A DNA stretch of 52,428 bases, taken from JAGPDF01 sp052035735 (GTDB lineage: Bacteria; Acidobacteriota; Thermoanaerobaculia; Multivoradales; JAGPDF01). How positions within the stretch are numbered: the stretch's first letter is position 1; every line of letters starts with the position of its first letter. This document shows, one piece after another, positions 9,201-17,321 of this stretch. A program made the translations under genes and the position numbers. Under the pieces are notes generated by a model. It worked only from the letters and a program-made list of their open reading frames with translations. It did not search any database and was not told the DNA's origin. The DNA lies in the NCBI GenBank assembly GCA_052035735.1, contig JBPOHI010000145.1, positions 1-52,428 of the forward strand, in the 5' to 3' direction.

Positions 9201-9620
9201 CCGGTCGAGGGCCGCCTGCTGTTCCTGAAGGCCGATCTCGAAGACGACCGGAGAGAGGTGCGACGCATCTCCCCACCCCCTGGCTCGGCGACCGACGAGG
9301 CCGATCGTTGGCTCTGGCAGTCGCTTTTCTCCGCCGGGGCGGAGGGCGCCTTTTTGCCGCGCTTGCTCGCCCCCGACCTGCAGAGTCCCTACGAAGGCTG
9401 TGCCTATTGCGACGTCCGCGTCGCCTGCCTGCAGGGCGACAGCGGCGCGCGCCTGCGCCTCGCCAACTGGGTCCTCGCCCGGCGGGGCGGCGCCGCGCGG
9501 GAAAGGGAATCTCGCCCCGAAGCCGCCCTCACGGACCCGATCGCCGCTGCAGTGGAAAGCGCCTGGCAACTCTTCCGGCTGCGCGAGCCGGCCGACGGGA
9601 CGGACGGGGAGAGCGCGTGA
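6234..9620 (+). CDS. addB: AddB-like helicase-nuclease subunit
   Basis: A 1128-residue protein of the AddB/RexB type, partner of AddA in resecting double-strand DNA ends for RecA-dependent repair. The C-terminal PD-(D/E)xK nuclease is visible at LTDYKTG (Asp946, Lys948), preceded by FRADRVE. The four iron-sulphur cysteines that clamp the nuclease are Cys788 (AGCGWRALL) and Cys1056, Cys1059 and Cys1065 (GCAYCDVRVAC). The N-terminus has no GxxGxGKT P-loop where Bacillus AddB has one, so the helicase half looks catalytically dead. The start is a GTG with no strong Shine-Dalgarno. Its stop overlaps the GTG start of addA by three bases. The pairing with addA makes the assignment firm. Confidence 0.9.
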   Translation: MSSRTGSRLIVASDSLAAERALTDELSRLADAEPLARKVVVVPSHSLRIALLARLASVRPAWLGLEIVTLRGLARSVLQRAGRSHHSGDLLLPVVVERLARRERALAKHLETLVDGFAGAQGAVRDLLDAGFGEQHLEPALERLEEERPVLGGEALDRAAALCRIAAAARGELAALGLAVDADLYASAADCLSIDPERALPAAAVLIHGFADATGVASDLLDLLVRLRPTAVVLLDPWELDGTSRAVWRFGRRLAERFEGFLPSEHFDAPPDPARLTLYSAADPARETQAAVGLVAERIAAGERPEEIAIVSRDPALTRALLAREIDRQALPASGSVGPASPLARRARGLLELLDRRGDAALSLAFAVAGELLSKGTGARPWEIRLGALSRGARRLAALAEIEVTESRLLLPIRDRFSARPAEPEPLGEEGSAAAASTTLRAAARPLAGAALRLARRRAKELLGRLESLSRRQPLASALGAVADLVRAVVDSAEDQRGLLDPLAALAEAAAFLPRTFEVTAAELVLLLSEAWSALDTSALGGSGGGVPLLSVTEARGRTFRRIVVAGLTRDCFPRAVRADPFLPDSLRTRLRDLLPDLPVKSEGHDEERFLFAQLLGAAPEIDLIAARADEEGKALSPSSFLDELRRIGRIAGALEAPAPEVQSALDLACRTALADERALFAPALARAFSEGATPGAVRFAAGAIPANTGADAPAEAPTADLAPRWAASHVALLAELAADPFDVRIDRLGPFFGFVGEARPSNAAAGGAADPRTAAPPVTTLQEVAGCGWRALLGTLLRLGSLPAGEDEIPALPSYLAGTVAHAVLEEMAPTSLRAVGSLAAAGQSVGAAVAWPKAAELEAAISHATRSVLTTEGFDPDLFALPIELAAAEALAVVRRLDWASGSRHLLAIEADGWAALSLPRGERRVRFRADRVEREGGALLLTDYKTGNSVVSSAVKASTRQDHLEQSLAQGKWLQLAAYARAAASLPVEGRLLFLKADLEDDRREVRRISPPPGSATDEADRWLWQSLFSAGAEGAFLPRLLAPDLQSPYEGCAYCDVRVACLQGDSGARLRLANWVLARRGGAARERESRPEAALTDPIAAAVESAWQLFRLREPADGTDGESA

Positions 9621-12600
9621 GCCGGGCCTCGACTCCGGCCGGAGGGCTCGCCGATCAGGCGGCGCGCGATCTCGCCGTCAGCGAATTCGTGCTCCCGGTC
9701 GCCCTCGAAGCGGGCGCCGGCACCGGCAAGACGCGCTCTCTGGTGGCACGGCTCGCGACCTGGCTGCTCGGCCCTGGTTGGGCAAGCGCCGCCGCGGACC
9801 TCGCCGAACGCAAGGCCGGAGGCGGCGGCCAATCCGAGCCCGCCGATATTGCGGCGCGCGTGGCCGAGGGGACCGTCGCGATCACCTTTACCGATGCGGC
9901 CGCAGCCGAGATGTCGCGACGCCTGGGAGAGCTGCTGGGCAGCCTCGCAAGCGGCGGAATCGCGCGGGATCTCTCTCCCCTTCCGCATCTGCTCACCGGG
10001 ATCGACCTCCAGGAGCGCGCGCGGCGCCTCACAGCGGTGCTCTCACGCATCCGTCTGCAGACGATCCACAGCTTCTGCCACCGGCTTCTCGCCGATCATC
10101 CGTTCGAGGCCGGGCTTCATCCGACGCTCTCCGTGGACGCCGAGGGCAAAGAGGTCAACAGGGCGGCGACCGAGGTCCTGCTCGAGCGCCTGCGGACGCG
10201 TCCGCCGCAGGTCGTCGCGCTGGTGGCCCAGGGGGTCGACCCTGCAGCGTTGCACGAGGGACTGGTTCGGCTGCTCGCCGCCGGGACGCGCCGGGAAGAC
10301 CTCGCGTCGGCACGCTTCGACGACGAGACCTCGGCGCAGCTGATCGACGACCTTGCCGCGCCGCTCGGTCTCTTCCTCCCCGAGCTCGAAGCCCTGGCCG
10401 CCAAGGCTCCCCGAGTCACCAGCCTGCCTTCGGCCTGCGCGGTGCTCTGCGGACTCGCCGCGACCGCCGCCTCGAGCCGCCGCGATCGGGCCGCTCTCGA
10501 GGAGCTCTGCGCAGCGGCGAAGGCGGCGAGCCCCTCCTGGCAGAAGCTGTTCGCTCGCTATGCCAAGGAGGGTCTCGGCAAGACGGAAGCGCAGGCTCTG
10601 GGCGCAGATGCCGAGCGTTTTCTCGCCCTCGCTCGCGCCCTCGGAGATCGACTGTCGGTGCTCCTCGCACTCGATCCGCGCCGTTTCGAGGTCGCCCGCG
10701 AGGCGCTCGGCCCGCTCGTCGAGGAGGTGCGTGTCCGCTTGCAACGCGCCGGCGTGCTCTCGTTCGAAGACCTCCTCGACCGCGCCACCGATCTGCTGCA
10801 GCGCAACGGCCACGTGCGCCGGCGCCTGCGGCGCGAGATTCGTCAGCTGCTGGTGGACGAGTTCCAGGACACCGACCGCCGCCAATGCGAGCTCCTCGCC
10901 GCCCTGGCGCTGGGGGTGGACGAGGGACCGCGCCCGGGTCTCTTCGTCGTCGGCGACCCCAAGCAGTCGATCTATGCCTGGCGCAACGCCGACCTCGCCT
11001 CTTACGAGCGCTTCCTCGCGCGCATGGGCGAGGCCGGCGGACGGAGCGCTCGTCTCTCGGTGAACTTTCGCTCGGTCCCTGCGGTGCTGGCGGAGGTCGA
11101 GCGTGCCATTGCGCCGGTCATGCTGCCGCGACCTGGTGTGCAGCCGCGCTTCGAGCCGCTCGCGCCCAGCCCGGAGCTCGCGGCCCAGCCCGGGTTCACG
11201 GCGCGCGGCCGCCGCCCGGTCGAGCACTGGCTCTCCTGGGAGCCCTCGGCGCACCGGCGCGGCGCCCGCACCACCGCGGCGGAAGCCGCCGCCGTCGAGG
11301 CCGCCGCCATCGCCGCCGATCTCCGCGAGCTTCACGACGAGGCCGGTCTCGCCTGGAGCGATGCCGGGATTCTGCTCCGTGCGCGCGGCGATCTCGAGGT
11401 CTACCTCGAGGCCCTGCGTCACGCCGGAATCCCGTACGCGGTCCAGAAGGATCGCTCGTACTATCGCCGCCGCGAGATCATCGACCTCGCCTGCGCGGTG
11501 CGCGCGATCCTCGATCCGGCCGATCTCCTGGCTCTGGTCGCCTTCCTGCGCAGTCCCCTGGTCGGCGTGCCCGACGCCGCCTGGATTCCTCTCTGGCGCG
11601 CCGGCTTCGCGACGGCGATGGTCGAGCTCGACTCCCCCGATGGACCGGAGCACGCGGCGGTCGAGCGCGCGATCGCGGCGGCGGCGAGCGCCACACCGTC
11701 GGCCATCCCCGGCCTCGCGGCGCTCGGCGACTGGCCCCTCGCGCTGCGCGAAGGGGTGCGCTCGGTCGCCCGGTTGCGCTGCGACTTCCACCGTCTGCCC
11801 GCCGAAACCTGGGTCGAGCGGCTGCGCAGCTATCTGCTGCCCGAACCGCTCGCCGCCGCCCGGTTTCTCGGTCGCTTCGGCGTCGCCAACGTCGAGCGTC
11901 TCCTGGCGGGCCTGGAGCGCGATCTCGCCGAAGAGAGCGATCCGCAGCGCGCCCTCGCCCGCCTCCGCCGTGCGATCGAAGAGGAGCGCGACGCCGAGGA
12001 CGCGCGTCCGCCCGACGCCGGCAGCGACGCCGTCGCGGTGATGACGATCCACACCGCCAAGGGACTCGAATACCGCCAGGTCTACCTCGCTCAGGCGCAC
12101 AAGCGCCGTCCTTCGAGCGCGGCCGGAATTCCCGCGAACCTGACGGGCCTGGCCGGCGGGCCGGCGGAGCCAGACTGCCGAGCACAGCGCGAGCTGGTGC
12201 TCTTCGGCGCGCCCTCGCCGGGCTATGCGAAGGTCGAGGCGTCGCGGCGCGCGGCGCGCGAAGCGGAGGCCGTGCGGCTGCTCTACGTCGCGCTGACCCG
12301 TGCGAAGGAGCGCCTCGTCGTTTGCGGCAACTGGCCCGAGCGCCTCAAAGCCGAGGACTTCTCGCCAGCCAACAGCTTTCTCGACCTGCTCGCCGGACGC
12401 CGCCCGGGAGCTTTGCAGGAGCTAGGGAACGGCGGCGAGCTCCTCGACGCCGCCGGCGTGCCCTGGCGGCTCGCCGCGAGCCCGCCCCGACCGAGCGCTG
12501 GAGGCGCTCCGCCGCTGGCGGAGAGGGCCGTCCCGGAGACGCCGCCGAGAGGAGCGACCGAGACCGCTCGCGCAACGATCCCGGCGGCGATGCGGATCGC

Positions 12601-13225
12601 CGCCCGCGAGCGCTCCGGCCGGTCGCGTCTGGCGCGCGCCGCCGAGCTCGCCCACTCCGGCGGGGCGACCGAACCTGACGAAACTCCCGCCGCGGGCACG
12701 TCGCGCTCGCTCGCGCTGGCGCTGGGGGTGGCGCTGCATCGGGCGCTCGAGCTCGAAGAGCTGCACGAAAGCGCTCCCGAGGCCTGGAAGTCCGCGATCG
12801 AGTCTGTGTTCTCCGCCGAGCTGCCGGCGGCCGGCGCTGCTTCGAACCGTGCCCTCGGCCAGGCGCTCGAACACCTGACGGCTTCGGCGTGTCTCGCCCG
12901 TCTGCGCTCCCTGCGGCCGGCGGTGCTGGCACGCGAACTGCCCCTCCTCGCTGCCCCGGGAGAAAGCTCGGCGCTCGACGGCGTGGTCGGCACTCTCGAC
13001 CTGCTCTACCGCGATCCGGCGAGCGGCGAGATCGTCGTCGCCGACTTCAAGACTGACGACATCGGGCCGGACGACCCTGTAGAAGCAGTCGCCGGAAAGA
13101 TCGAGCGCTATCGGCCGCAGCTCGAGCTCTACGGCCGCGCGGTCGAAGCCGCACTGGCGCTCGACCGGCCGCCTCGCCTCGAGCTCTGGCTGCTCGCGGT
13201 GGACCAAGTCGAACGGATCCGCTGA
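9617..13225 (+). CDS. addA: AddA-like UvrD-family helicase-nuclease subunit
   Basis: A 1202-residue superfamily 1A helicase with a C-terminal nuclease. Walker A is GAGTGKT (Lys38), Walker B LLVDEFQDTD near residue 412-421, motif III GDPKQSIYAWR, motif V TIHTAKGLEY near 812 and motif VI YVALTRAKERL near 895. The C-terminal nuclease core is VVADFKTDD (Asp1143, Lys1145). Together with AddB this forms the two-nuclease AddAB enzyme that replaces RecBCD. The GTG start overlaps the addB stop in a GTGA, and GGGGAG lies upstream. The same frame stays open far upstream, antisense-free but inside addB; that part is not coding. Length is normal for the family. Confidence 0.93.
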   Translation: MSRASTPAGGLADQAARDLAVSEFVLPVALEAGAGTGKTRSLVARLATWLLGPGWASAAADLAERKAGGGGQSEPADIAARVAEGTVAITFTDAAAAEMSRRLGELLGSLASGGIARDLSPLPHLLTGIDLQERARRLTAVLSRIRLQTIHSFCHRLLADHPFEAGLHPTLSVDAEGKEVNRAATEVLLERLRTRPPQVVALVAQGVDPAALHEGLVRLLAAGTRREDLASARFDDETSAQLIDDLAAPLGLFLPELEALAAKAPRVTSLPSACAVLCGLAATAASSRRDRAALEELCAAAKAASPSWQKLFARYAKEGLGKTEAQALGADAERFLALARALGDRLSVLLALDPRRFEVAREALGPLVEEVRVRLQRAGVLSFEDLLDRATDLLQRNGHVRRRLRREIRQLLVDEFQDTDRRQCELLAALALGVDEGPRPGLFVVGDPKQSIYAWRNADLASYERFLARMGEAGGRSARLSVNFRSVPAVLAEVERAIAPVMLPRPGVQPRFEPLAPSPELAAQPGFTARGRRPVEHWLSWEPSAHRRGARTTAAEAAAVEAAAIAADLRELHDEAGLAWSDAGILLRARGDLEVYLEALRHAGIPYAVQKDRSYYRRREIIDLACAVRAILDPADLLALVAFLRSPLVGVPDAAWIPLWRAGFATAMVELDSPDGPEHAAVERAIAAAASATPSAIPGLAALGDWPLALREGVRSVARLRCDFHRLPAETWVERLRSYLLPEPLAAARFLGRFGVANVERLLAGLERDLAEESDPQRALARLRRAIEEERDAEDARPPDAGSDAVAVMTIHTAKGLEYRQVYLAQAHKRRPSSAAGIPANLTGLAGGPAEPDCRAQRELVLFGAPSPGYAKVEASRRAAREAEAVRLLYVALTRAKERLVVCGNWPERLKAEDFSPANSFLDLLAGRRPGALQELGNGGELLDAAGVPWRLAASPPRPSAGGAPPLAERAVPETPPRGATETARATIPAAMRIAARERSGRSRLARAAELAHSGGATEPDETPAAGTSRSLALALGVALHRALELEELHESAPEAWKSAIESVFSAELPAAGAASNRALGQALEHLTASACLARLRSLRPAVLARELPLLAAPGESSALDGVVGTLDLLYRDPASGEIVVADFKTDDIGPDDPVEAVAGKIERYRPQLELYGRAVEAALALDRPPRLELWLLAVDQVERIR

Positions 13226-13305
13226 CGGGATCGCGCGAGCGACGCCGGCAACGTTGACCGCCGGCAGCGCCTGCCTGTAGCCTGCCGCGGAAAGCGAGGC
13301 CAGCC

Positions 13306-14085
13306 TTGACTGTCACCTATTCGAGCTATCTCCACCTCGACGAGCTCCTCGCCGCTCAGCAACCGCTGTCGGACGGTCCGGAGCACGATGAGATGCTGTT
13401 CATCGTCATCCACCAGGTCTACGAGCTCTGGTTCAAGCAGCTGCTGCACGAGATCTCGCACCTCGCCGCCGCCCTCGACCGCGACGACCTGCCGCGCGTC
13501 TATGCGACCTTGAAGCGCTTCCTCACTATCCTCAAGGTGCAGGTGGCACAGATCGACATCCTCGAGACGATGTCGCCGATCTCCTTTCTCTCTTTTCGAG
13601 CCCGGCTCGATACCGCCTCCGGATTCCAGTCACCGCAGTTCCGCGAGCTCGAGTTCGTCCTCGGCCGGCGAAGCGCCCGCATGATCGCCCATCACGCCGG
13701 GACGCCGGCCGCCGAACGACTCGCCGCCCGCCTGGGCGAGCCAAGCCTCTGGGACACCTTCGTCCTCTTCCTCGCCCGTCAGGGTTGCAGCGTGCCGCAG
13801 GAGCTGCTCGATCGGGATCGCTCGCAGCCCAACCCGGCGACGCCTGTGCTCCAGGAGGAGCTGGTGGGGATCTACCGCAGCCGCCCGGACCTGGCGCAGA
13901 TCTGTGAGCGCCTCGTCGATCTCGACGAGGGGATTCAGGAGTGGCGCTATCGTCACGTCAAGATGGTCGAGCGCACCATCGGCACCAAGCCGGGCACGGG
14001 CGGCTCGAGCGGCGTCGAGTACCTCCGCGCCACGCTGTTTCAACCCCTCTTCCCGGATCTTTGGGCGATCCGCGCTGCGCTCTGA
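13306..14085 (+). CDS. kynA: Tryptophan 2,3-dioxygenase
   Basis: A 259-residue heme dioxygenase that opens the indole ring of L-tryptophan to N-formylkynurenine, the first step of the kynurenine route. The distal His36 lies in IVIHQVYELWFK, the proximal heme ligand His217 in YRHVKMVERTIG, and the substrate-binding GTGGSSGVEYL follows. The all-helical length fits bacterial TDO. The only start giving the conserved N-terminus is TTG at 13306, with GCGAGG about eight bases upstream. Its TGA overlaps the ATG of kynU by one base, so the two enzymes are translationally coupled. The kynurenine formamidase needed between them is not in the window. Confidence 0.95.
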   Translation: MTVTYSSYLHLDELLAAQQPLSDGPEHDEMLFIVIHQVYELWFKQLLHEISHLAAALDRDDLPRVYATLKRFLTILKVQVAQIDILETMSPISFLSFRARLDTASGFQSPQFRELEFVLGRRSARMIAHHAGTPAAERLAARLGEPSLWDTFVLFLARQGCSVPQELLDRDRSQPNPATPVLQEELVGIYRSRPDLAQICERLVDLDEGIQEWRYRHVKMVERTIGTKPGTGGSSGVEYLRATLFQPLFPDLWAIRAAL

Positions 14086-15287
14086 TGACCGCTCCGGACA
14101 TAGGCGCCCTGCGCCGCTCGCCCAACGCGCTCGCCGGGCACTATCGGCACTTCCGTGTCGCCGAGCGCCTCCTCCTCTCCGGGCACTCGCACCAGGCCTG
14201 GCCGGACGTAGCGCGTGCCGGGCTCCTCGAGTCGTTCGACGACGCGGCCCGCGCCGTGGACGAGAAGTGGCAGCTCGCGGAGGCGAAAGCGGAACGGGTC
14301 CGCGAGGGTTACCGGGCGCTGCTCGACGATCCGGGCGGCGAGATCGTCCTCGGAGCGAGCACGCACGAGCTCGTCGTGCGCTGGCTGTCGGCGTTGCCGC
14401 TCGCCACCCTGCCGCGGCTCGTCACCACGGACGGTGAGTTTCACGCCCTGCGTCGTCAACTCGCGCGTCTTGCCGAGGCCGGAATCGAGGTCGAGAGGAT
14501 CGCCGCGCAGCCCGTCGACAGCCTGGCCGAGCGCCTGGCGGAGGCGATCGATGATCGTACGGCCGCCGTCCTCACCTCCGCGGTCTTCTTCGAGACGGCG
14601 CGGATCGTGCCCCGTCTGGGAGAGCTCGCAGCCGCCTGCCAGCGGCGCGGCACTCCACTGCTCCTCGACACCTACCACGCACTCGGCGTCGTGCCGTTCT
14701 CGCTGCGCGGGCTCGGCCTCGAATCTGCGCTCTTGACCGGAGGCGGCTACAAGTATCTGCAGCTCGGCGAGGGCAACGCCTATCTGCGCTTGCCACCCGG
14801 CCCCGGGCTGCGGCCGGTGATCACTGGCTGGTTTGCCGAGTTCTGGACCAAGAGTGGCAGGAAAGATCCGCATCGCGTCGACTACGGCGCTGGCGCCGCC
14901 GCGCTCGCCGGCGCGACCTACGATCCGGGCAGCCACTACCGCGCCGCGCGCGTCTTCGACTTCTTCGACGAGCACGGGCTCACTCCGGCCTTCCTGCGCG
15001 AGGTCTCGCAGCACCAGGTCGGACTGCTGGCGCGCTCCTTCGATGCGCTCGGCCTGCCGGAGACCGTCGTACGGCGCGACCGCGACGTGCCCCTGTCGGA
15101 GATCGCCGGCTTCCTGGCGCTCGACTCTCCTGTGGCTCAGAACCTGAGCGAGAAGTTACTGCAGCGGGGGGTGCTCACCGATGCCCGCGGCCGATCCCTG
15201 CGCCTGGGACCGGCGCCCTATCTCTCCGACGAACAGCTGGTCGAGGCCGTCGGCCTGCTGGGAGAGGCGGCGCGCGAGCTCGACTAG
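14085..15287 (+). CDS. kynU: Kynureninase
   Basis: A 400-residue fold-type I PLP enzyme that cleaves kynurenine to anthranilate and alanine. The Schiff-base lysine is Lys223 in GGGYKYLQLGEGNAYL, which matches the kynureninase pattern rather than a cysteine desulfurase. The cofactor-binding Asp is in LLLDTYHALG (Asp195). The N-terminus has the substrate-side RVAERLLLSGHSHQ region. The ATG at 14085 overlaps the kynA stop (TGATG). In-frame sequence further upstream lies inside kynA and is rejected. The gene ends ten bases before the convergent TPM-domain gene. Anthranilate made here could feed tryptophan synthesis or degradation; the window does not say which. Confidence 0.94.
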   Translation: MTAPDIGALRRSPNALAGHYRHFRVAERLLLSGHSHQAWPDVARAGLLESFDDAARAVDEKWQLAEAKAERVREGYRALLDDPGGEIVLGASTHELVVRWLSALPLATLPRLVTTDGEFHALRRQLARLAEAGIEVERIAAQPVDSLAERLAEAIDDRTAAVLTSAVFFETARIVPRLGELAAACQRRGTPLLLDTYHALGVVPFSLRGLGLESALLTGGGYKYLQLGEGNAYLRLPPGPGLRPVITGWFAEFWTKSGRKDPHRVDYGAGAAALAGATYDPGSHYRAARVFDFFDEHGLTPAFLREVSQHQVGLLARSFDALGLPETVVRRDRDVPLSEIAGFLALDSPVAQNLSEKLLQRGVLTDARGRSLRLGPAPYLSDEQLVEAVGLLGEAARELD

Positions 15288-15297
15288 GAACCTGGCG

Positions 15298-16110
15298 CTA
15301 CCAGCGGGCGCTGGCGCCGCCGCCGCCGAAGGAGCCGCCGCCGCCCGAGAATCCGCCGCCACCGAAGCCGCCGCCGCCAAAGCCACCGCCACCGCCCCAG
15401 CCGCCGCCACCCCAACTCCCGCCCCCGCCGGTCCAGTTGCTGCCCCGTCCGCCGCGATGGCGCGCGGCAGAGACCAGGATCAGCAGCACGACGATGACGA
15501 GGATGAAAACGAAGCCGCCTCCCTTCTGCGCCGGTCGGGCGACTCCCCGGGCATCCGCGACGTACTCGCCCTGAATGGCGGCGAGGATCGCTTCGGCCGC
15601 GGCGGTGAAGCCGCCGTCGTAGTCGCCGTTGCGAAGGAAGGGGATCAGCGTGTCCTGGAGAATGTGCTTCGACTCGAGGTCGGTGAGCGCCCCCTCCAGG
15701 CCGTACCCGACCTCGAGGCGCAGCGCACGGTCGGCGACGAAGAGGAACAGCACCACGCCGTCGTCCTGCTTGGCGCGCCCGACTCGCCAGGCCTCGGCGA
15801 CGCGCTGCGTATAGTCCTCGAGGACCTCGTCCTCCGGCAAACTGGGGAAGATCGCGATCAGCACCTGCGATCCCTGGGCCTTCTCGAAAGCCTCCAGCTT
15901 GCCGTCGATCGCCGCTGCGGCGCCTGATGAGAGCACGCCGGCGCGATCGGTCACCCAACGCGCCGGCTTCTCAGGAACCGGACCGGCGGCGAAGCCCGCC
16001 GCCGTACCCGCTGCGAGCGCGAGGACGACGGCGGAGAGCGCCCAGAAAGCCCGGACGATCGAAGGCCGCGGGCGGGCGCGCGAAGTCGAGCAGGCCGGGA
16101 GCTTCGCCAA
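15298..16110 (-). CDS. TPM-domain membrane protein (YgcG family)
   Basis: A 270-residue protein with a signal/anchor segment at about residues 20-42, an extracytoplasmic TPM domain at about 50-185 (RWVTDRAGVLS, then AIFPSL, and LEVGYGLEGALTD), one transmembrane helix near 200-217 (FVFILVIVVLLILVSA), and a tail made almost only of Gly with Trp, Phe and Ser. TPM domains are linked to photosystem repair in plants, but their bacterial role is unclear. It starts five bases after the lemA-type gene, a pairing seen in many bacteria. The TPM and LemA products probably act together at the inner membrane; function is otherwise unknown. Confidence 0.9.
   Translation of the reverse strand: MAKLPACSTSRARPRPSIVRAFWALSAVVLALAAGTAAGFAAGPVPEKPARWVTDRAGVLSSGAAAAIDGKLEAFEKAQGSQVLIAIFPSLPEDEVLEDYTQRVAEAWRVGRAKQDDGVVLFLFVADRALRLEVGYGLEGALTDLESKHILQDTLIPFLRNGDYDGGFTAAAEAILAAIQGEYVADARGVARPAQKGGGFVFILVIVVLLILVSAARHRGGRGSNWTGGGGSWGGGGWGGGGGFGGGGFGGGGFSGGGGSFGGGGASARW
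15304..15434 (-). repeat. Gly-rich low-complexity coding repeat
   Basis: The 3' end of the TPM gene is a run of near-identical GGx codon units encoding repeated GGGGF, GGGGW and GGGS blocks with no other charged or structured content until the final ASARW. It is a coding minisatellite, prone to length change by slippage, and probably a flexible tail on the cytoplasmic or periplasmic side of the preceding transmembrane helix. Confidence 0.75.
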
Positions 16111-16115
16111 GAGCG

Positions 16116-16721
16116 CTAGAACTCGACCTTGGGAGCGGTTGCGGCGCCGGCCTGGGCAGCGAAGTAGGGCCGCGCCGTGAAGTGCCAGCCGAGGATGCGG
16201 GCGAAGAGGTTGGTGGGGAACTTCGCCAAACGGGTGTTGTACTCCTGCGCGACCTCGTTGAAGCGCTTGCGCTCGACAGTGATCCGGTTCTCGGTACCTT
16301 CGAGCTGGGTCATGAGATCGCTGAAGGCGGCGGTCGACTTCAGGTCGGGGTACTTCTCCACCACCACCATCAGGCGCGACAGGGCCGACGAGAGCCCGTC
16401 CTGGGCCTGCTGGAACTGAGCGAATTTGTCGGGGTTGTTGAGGATCTCCTGGGTCGCCTGCCCACTGATCTGGCCGACCCGGCTGCGAGCCTCGACGACG
16501 GCGGTCAGCGTCTCCTGTTCGAAGGCGGCCGAGCCCTTCACCGTCGCCACCAGGTTCGGGATCAGGTCGGCACGCCGCTGGTAGGTGTTCTCCACCTGGG
16601 CCCAGGCGGCGGAGACCGCCTGCTCACTGCCGACGAGTCCGTTGTACTGGCCGACGCCGACGAAACCGAGCAGCACCAGCAGTCCGACGAGCGCGAGTCC
16701 ACATCCGATGGTCTTGGTCAT
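16116..16721 (-). CDS. LemA family protein
   Basis: A 201-residue LemA-family protein: a short N-terminus, one transmembrane helix at about residues 7-25, then a long helical domain with the family motifs YNGLV near the membrane, RRADLIPNLVATVKG near 50-64 and RFNEVAQEYNTRLAKFP near the end. These proteins sit in the inner membrane with the helical domain outside; their role is not established. The ATG at 16721 is preferred over the adjacent GTG because AGGAGG lies five bases upstream of it. It is the first gene of a two-gene unit with the TPM-domain protein. Confidence 0.92.
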   Translation of the reverse strand: MTKTIGCGLALVGLLVLLGFVGVGQYNGLVGSEQAVSAAWAQVENTYQRRADLIPNLVATVKGSAAFEQETLTAVVEARSRVGQISGQATQEILNNPDKFAQFQQAQDGLSSALSRLMVVVEKYPDLKSTAAFSDLMTQLEGTENRITVERKRFNEVAQEYNTRLAKFPTNLFARILGWHFTARPYFAAQAGAATAPKVEF

Positions 16722-16756
16722 CACTTCCTCCTGAGCTCGAAAAACGATAGCACTAA

Positions 16757-16772
16757 CCGGCGCCGACGCCGG
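16757..16772 (-). terminator. Hairpin after folA
   Basis: A perfect six-base GC stem (CCGGCG / CGCCGG) with a four-base loop begins 34 bases downstream of the folA stop on the minus strand. It is followed by TTAGTG rather than a long T run, so it is only terminator-like. It also lies in the leader of the downstream lemA gene. Confidence 0.4.
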
Positions 16773-16805
16773 GCGACCGGCCGGCCAATCGCGGTCCGTC
16801 GCCGG

Positions 16806-17321
16806 TCAACGGCGCCGGGCGAAATCGACGAAGCTGAACGGGAACGGATGCCCCTCGGCGACGGTGTGATCTTCGCGCGCGACCAGCTCGAAGCGCGACT
16901 CGTCCCAGTCCGGAAACCAGGTGTCGCCGGCGAACGTCTGATGGATGCGGGTGAGGTAGATCCGATCGATGCGGTCCTCGGCGAGCGCCAGGCGAAAGAT
17001 CTCCGCGCCGCCGCCGACGAACGGCTCGGGGTCGCCTGCCCCAATGGCGATCTCCAGGGCCTCGCCGACGGTGGCTGCCTGCAGCACCTCCGCCGGCAGG
17101 CCCGGGCGGCGAGTCACGACGACGGGAATGCGCCCCGGTAAGGGGGCGTCGAGGGTGTCCCAGGTGCGCCGACCGAGAATCAGATGGTGCCCGAGCGTCA
17201 GCCGCTTGAAACGCTTGAGGTCGGCCGGCAGGCGCCAGGGCAGTCCCCCTTCCTGCCCCAGCGCTCCGTTCTCGGCGACGGCGGCGATGAGCGCCACCGG
17301 CGGACCGGGTCGCCCGCTCAT
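16806..17321 (-). CDS. folA: Dihydrofolate reductase
   Basis: A 171-residue DHFR that reduces dihydrofolate to tetrahydrofolate with NADPH. Visible motifs are IAAVAENGALGQEGGLPWRLPADLKRF (in several pieces: ALIAAVAENG, LPWRLP), LGRRTWDTL for the cofactor and FVGGGAEIFRLAL for the GG motif. The acidic substrate residue is Asp33 region in LPADLKRFK. The ATG overlaps the thyA stop as ATGA, so thyA and folA are translated together: ThyA makes dihydrofolate and FolA recycles it. Length and layout are fully conventional. Confidence 0.95.
   Translation of the reverse strand: MSGRPGPPVALIAAVAENGALGQEGGLPWRLPADLKRFKRLTLGHHLILGRRTWDTLDAPLPGRIPVVVTRRPGLPAEVLQAATVGEALEIAIGAGDPEPFVGGGAEIFRLALAEDRIDRIYLTRIHQTFAGDTWFPDWDESRFELVAREDHTVAEGHPFPFSFVDFARRR

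Noticed and set aside
6384..9569. A 1061-codon open frame on the minus strand opposite addB
   Set aside because: It is the antisense shadow of addB in GC-rich sequence; the translation is Arg/Gly/Glu rich with no recognisable motif, while the plus frame carries all AddB landmarks.
10043..12100. A 685-codon minus-strand frame opposite addA
   Set aside because: Its composition and absence of motifs mark it as an antisense shadow of the helicase gene.
9400..12678. A 1092-codon plus-strand frame overlapping addA
   Set aside because: The product is extremely rich in Arg, Ala, Pro and Gly with no domain, as expected for an out-of-frame reading of addA.
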